DNA of 64,000 nucleotides from Argentina anserina. Lineage: Eukaryota; Streptophyta; Magnoliopsida; Rosales; Rosaceae. The translations under genes were made by a program, and so were the position numbers. The stretch's first letter is position 1, and each line of letters begins with the position of its first letter. The notes beneath the pieces are model-generated. The model searched no databases and had not been told where the DNA came from. It saw nothing but the letters and a program-made list of their open reading frames with translations. Where the stretch lies: contig NC_065878.1 in assembly GCF_933775445.1 (NCBI RefSeq), positions 1,324,001-1,388,000 of the forward strand, read 5' to 3'. Shown here one piece after another: positions 60,370 through 64,000 of the stretch.

Positions 60370-63300
60370 GTGATTCCTAATGAAGTTTATCAGCCTCAAT
60401 TGCCTGATATGCCAGTGCAAGCTGGTGGTGAGGGAGAAATTCAGGCAGGGGTCGAACTCGCTGCTATGATTATCAAGGCAGGGCATGAGGAACAAGAACT
60501 AGAGTTGCGGGCTATGAGTGAGTATGGTAACTCATACACAATGCAGCTCAAAGGGAAAGTTTTGAACATAACAGTACATGTGTTGGTGGACTTTGGGGCT
60601 AGCCACAATTTTATTCATCCTTGTGCTCTTAAGACAACAAAGCACACTATACGTTCCATCAAGCCAGTGCGAGTCCGAGTAGCTAATGGAGGCATAATGC
60701 GTTCGAATGGCATCGTAAGTGTAGAAATAAACTTACAACAATTTATTTTTACAACTGATTACTAAGGACTACATGTGTCAAGGTGTGAGGTTGTATTAGG
60801 GGCTGCTTGACTTAAATCTCTTGGGGACATTCTATGGAACTTTGAAACCAAGAGAATGCAGTTTGCTTATCATGGTGAGAGATACCTTTTGCAAGGGCAG
60901 CTTGAACCAATCTCTACAGTTGTCAGTTGCAAAGCCATGTCTCGGATACTCAAAAAAGAGAAGGAAGTGGTGTTTGTGCAAATACAATCCATGAAGGATG
61001 AGAAAGCAGTTGGAACTATGCACCCTGAAATTTCTAAGCTGCTTGACAAGTATGCCTCTGTGTTTGAAGCTCCCACTGGATTACCACCTATTAGATTGCA
61101 TGATCACAAGATCGAACTCAAGCCTAACACTTTTTCCATCAATGTGAGGCCATATCGCTACCCACACTTTCAAAAGTTTGAGATCGAGAGGATTGTACAA
61201 GAATCACTAGAAAGTGGAATTATTAGACCTAGTAACAGTCCTTACTCCTCTCTAGTTTTTCTTGTGAAGAAGAAGGATGGATCATGGAGGATTTGCATGG
61301 ATTATAGAGCATTAAACTCTACTACGGTGAAGGACAAGTATCCAATTCCAGTCGTCAATGAGCTGCTTGACGAGAATCATGGGTCAGTCATATTCACCAA
61401 GCTTGATCTACGAGCAGGATACCATCAACTGAGAATGGCACCGGAAGATATCCATAAAACGGCATTTAGAACTCACTCAGGCCATTATGAGTACCTAGTG
61501 ATGCCATTCGGACTCACAAACACACCTTCTTCTTTTCAATCCTTCATGAATGAGTTGCTCCGTGAGTTCTTACGCAAGGGAGTGTTGGTGTTCTTTGATG
61601 ACATCCTAATCTATAGTTGTTCACTTGACTCTCATCTCCACATGTTAGAGTTAGTCTTGAGTAAGCTGCAACAACATTCTTTGTATATCAAGGCTAGTAA
61701 GTGTACCTTTGGCACAAAACAAGTAGAGTACCTTGAACATATAATCAGTGAGGTCGGAGTAGCTGTCGACCCTTCTAAGGTAGAGTGTGTAGCAAAGTGG
61801 CCATTACCAACCACTTTGAAAGCTTTGATGGGATTTCTTGGTTTAGCAGGCTACTACCGCAAGTATATGAGGAATTTTGGGTGCATTGCAAAACTATTAA
61901 CTAACATGTTGAGGAAGGATAGTTTTCAATGGACGTCAGAGGCAGAAGAAGCTTTCTCTAAGCTTAAGCATGCTCTTATCAATGCTCCTATCTTGGCCAT
62001 TCCTGACTTCACCAAAGAGTTCACCATTGAGTGTGATGCTTCAGATTTGGGAGTAGGTGCAGTGCTCTCTCAACAAGGCCATCCAATAGCCTTCATGAGT
62101 AAAGCCCTCTCACAACGTCACCTTGCTTTGTCGGTCTATGACAAGGAGATGTTAGATGTTGTTATGGCAGTGCAACATTGGCGTCCGTATTTGTTAGGAC
62201 AGCATTTCAACATCCTCACTGATCACAAAACTATCCAGCATTTCCTGAATCAAAGAATTACTTCTCCAGCACAACAAAAATGGATGCTCAAGCTTTTAGG
62301 CTATGACTACAGAATTCAGTACCGTATGGGGAAGAACAATGGAGGGCCTGATGCACTGTCTAGAGCCATGGATTTGCACACCATGATGGGATCTTCCCAA
62401 CCAGTGCACAACTTTGTTGAGGAGATACAAGAGGCTTGTCTCACTGATAATGAGGTAGTGAAGATCATAGAGGCATTAAAGGCTAATCCGGCAAGCTACA
62501 AGCACTATAGCATGGTAAGTGACCAGCTTCTTTACAAAGGAAAGGTCTTTGTCCCTCAGTCATGGAGAGAAAAAGTAATCGGTGAGTTTCATGGAGGTAG
62601 AATTGGAGGACATGCTGGGGTGTCAAGAACTTATATGCGTGTGCATAAGAATTTTGGATGACCTAGACTCCAGAGTGATGTGAAAAAGATGGTAGCACAC
62701 TGCCCAACTTGCCAGGAGCAGCATTATGAAACCATCAAGCCACCCGGATTACTCCAACCAATTGCTATCCCAGACAAGGCATGGAGTGTGATATCTATGG
62801 ACTTCATAGAGGGCATGCCAAGTTCAAATGGGAAGAGTGTGATATGGGTAGTTATTGACAAGCTCACCAAATATGCACAATTTGTGGCATTATCTCACCC
62901 TTACATTGCATCTTCTCTTGCTCAGATCTTTGTGAAAGAAATTTTTAAGCTTCATGGCATGCCAGATGCTATCATCTCTGACCGAGACCCTGTCTTCATG
63001 AGCCTTTTCTGGGAAGCTTTCTTCAAGCAACAAGGCATAACATTGAGGAAATCCACTACTTATCACCCTCAGACCGACAGACAGACTGAGAATTTCAATC
63101 GGACCTTAGAGCAATATCTCAGATGTGTTACAGGTAACAAGCCACAGGATTGGAGTAAAGTTCTTCCTTGGGCGGAATTTTGGTATAACATTGCATATCA
63201 TTCTGCTCATAAAATGTCACCATTTGAGGCATTATATGGTTATGCACCACCAATTGTCAGAGCATATGTACCTTGGAGTACTACTGTAGATGAAGTTGAT

Positions 63301-63860
63301 AGACAGTTGAGAGAGCGGGATGAACTGTTGGCTGTGATAAAAAGGAATTTGCTACAAGCTCAAACAAGAATGAAAAGCTACCATGATAAGAATGAACTGA
63401 GAGGGTGTTTACAGTAGGGGATTGGGTGTATTTACGCCTCCAGCCTTATAGGCAACGCTCAGTTACCATGGATAAGCAGGGCTCAACTGCCAAAGAAGTG
63501 TGCCAAAAGCTTGCACCAAAGTTCTATGGGCCATTTCAGGTCATTGAGAAGGTGGGACAAGTCGCGTACAAGCTATAGTTGATAAGCTCTGCCAAGATTC
63601 ATAACGTCTTTCACGTGTCTTTGTTGAAGAAGAGAGTGGGACAAGGTACTCCTGTTGAAGCTATTTTACCTGCTGTGAAAGACTCTTCAACTGTGAAATG
63701 GTTCCCATCTGCAATTTTGGAAATAAAAATGGTCAAGCATGGTCGAATTGCAACAACTCATTGGCTAATTCACTGGATGGGGACTACTCCAGAGGAGGCA
63801 ACGTGGGAAGTGGCAGATGACATCATTGCAAGGTATCCCACCTTTGATTACAAGGCCTGA
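60370..63860 (+). pseudogene. pol of the chromovirus (PR-RT-RH-INT-chromodomain)
   Basis: The protease region has VLVDFGASHNFIH (DFGA where many have D-S/T-G). RT reads FLVKKKDGSWRICMDYRALN, FTKLDLRAGYHQLRM and VLVFFDDILIYS with the catalytic DD. RNase H reads FTIECDASDLGVGAVL. Integrase has the zinc-binding H and C pairs (GGRIGGHAG; CPTCQEQ) and the core Asp, Asp and Glu in ISMDFIEGM, IISDRDPVF and TENFNRTLEQ. After a frameshift near 63400, [24 protein letters not shown] and VFHVSLLKK lead to a chromodomain at about 63700-63830 (PSAILEIKMVKHG, WMGTTPEEATWEV). In-frame stops are near 60763, 60808, 62659 and 63577. No other damage to catalytic residues was noticed. Confidence 0.9.
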
Positions 63861-63895
63861 ACTTGTGGTCAAGTTCTATCTCAACCAGGCAGGAA

Positions 63896-64000
63896 TGTTA
63901 TGAGTGAAGATCTTCTAAGTCTCATGTTTGGCTGAGGAACGTGGTTGGGCCTCAGAAACTTAGATGAATCCTAAGTTATTATTTATGCTAATGATTATAG
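63896..64000 (+). repeat. 3' LTR of the chromovirus, truncated by window end
   Basis: Starts TGTTATGAGTGAAGATCTTC and follows the first 105 bp of the 5' LTR, with a few substitutions. The short AGGCAGGAA just before it occupies the polypurine tract position. Confidence 0.9.

Larger units (their letters stand above)
58354..64000 (+). mobile_element. chromodomain Ty3/gypsy retrotransposon, right end beyond window
   Basis: The 5' LTR at 58354-58674 is followed by a tRNA-Met-type primer site, gag, protease, RT, RNase H, integrase and a C-terminal chromodomain. The 3' LTR starts at 63896 and is cut at 64000. The chromodomain places it among chromoviruses; the exact clade needs a tree. Frames carry at least one shift in gag, in-frame stops at about 60367, 60763, 60808, 62659 and 63577, and a shift near 63400, so it is inactive. 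Long intact stretches show it is much younger than the copia and Tat-like elements. Confidence 0.92.

Noticed and set aside
1..64000. CRISPR arrays, tRNA or rRNA genes, operons, or a new multi-gene system
   Set aside because: I found no regularly spaced palindromic repeats, no tRNA cloverleaf or rRNA segment, and no co-oriented functionally linked genes. The host genes are unrelated to one another, and the rest is transposon-derived.

Overview
This is nuclear DNA from a flowering plant, most likely a eudicot. The evidence is intron-rich genes with GT-AG junctions, a chloroplast-targeted translation factor, a plant CHX cation/proton exchanger, plant LTR-retrotransposon lineages (Ty3/gypsy with tRNA-Asp primer site, Tat-like, chromodomain type, Ty1/copia), and a psbH-derived piece of plastid DNA. 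I cannot name the species from sequence alone.

Left part (1-18.4 kb), gene-rich. A tRNA-dihydrouridine synthase gene (minus strand, 8 exons assembled, 3' end not found) is followed by about 3.8 kb of decayed repeats. Then come TAB2 (plus strand, 5 exons, 374 aa, complete), a small frameshifted cysteine/histidine-rich gene (minus), and a 13-exon PHD-finger plus Tudor-like gene (minus, 862 aa, complete). TAB2 next to this PHD gene matches, from memory, the Arabidopsis pair At3g08010/At3g08020, so this looks like an ancestral gene neighbourhood. A psbH fragment of plastid origin sits in one intron of the PHD gene.

Middle part (18.4-38.6 kb), mostly mobile elements with one gene. A very young non-autonomous LTR retroelement (6.6 kb, two 1742-bp LTRs, tRNA-Asp primer site, no coding capacity, 5-bp target duplication GGCGG) has jumped into an older LINE-like sequence that is itself flanked by a 9-bp duplication. 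Next is a decayed element with inverted termini carrying a 2.57-kb solo LTR (duplication CTTAT). A complete 4-exon CHX gene (796 aa, CHX28-like) follows, then a tandem duplication and a 0.7-kb terminal-inverted-repeat element.

Right part (38.6-64 kb), nested and decayed retroelements. A 5.9-kb Ty1/copia element has 185-bp LTRs and the duplication ATTTT. An 11.7-kb minus-strand Tat-like Ty3/gypsy element contains gag, protease, RT, RNase H, integrase, an additional opposite-strand ORF with its own TATA-like box, and a 77-bp minisatellite; its RNase H region is split by a 1.6-kb solo LTR. The last element is a plus-strand chromodomain Ty3/gypsy element whose right LTR runs off the window.

Host genes appear to act independently: tRNA modification, plastid photosystem translation, chromatin reading and monovalent cation transport. 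I see no operon-like or otherwise new coordinated gene system. The novelty here lies in the layered transposon structure and in a few local gene oddities.
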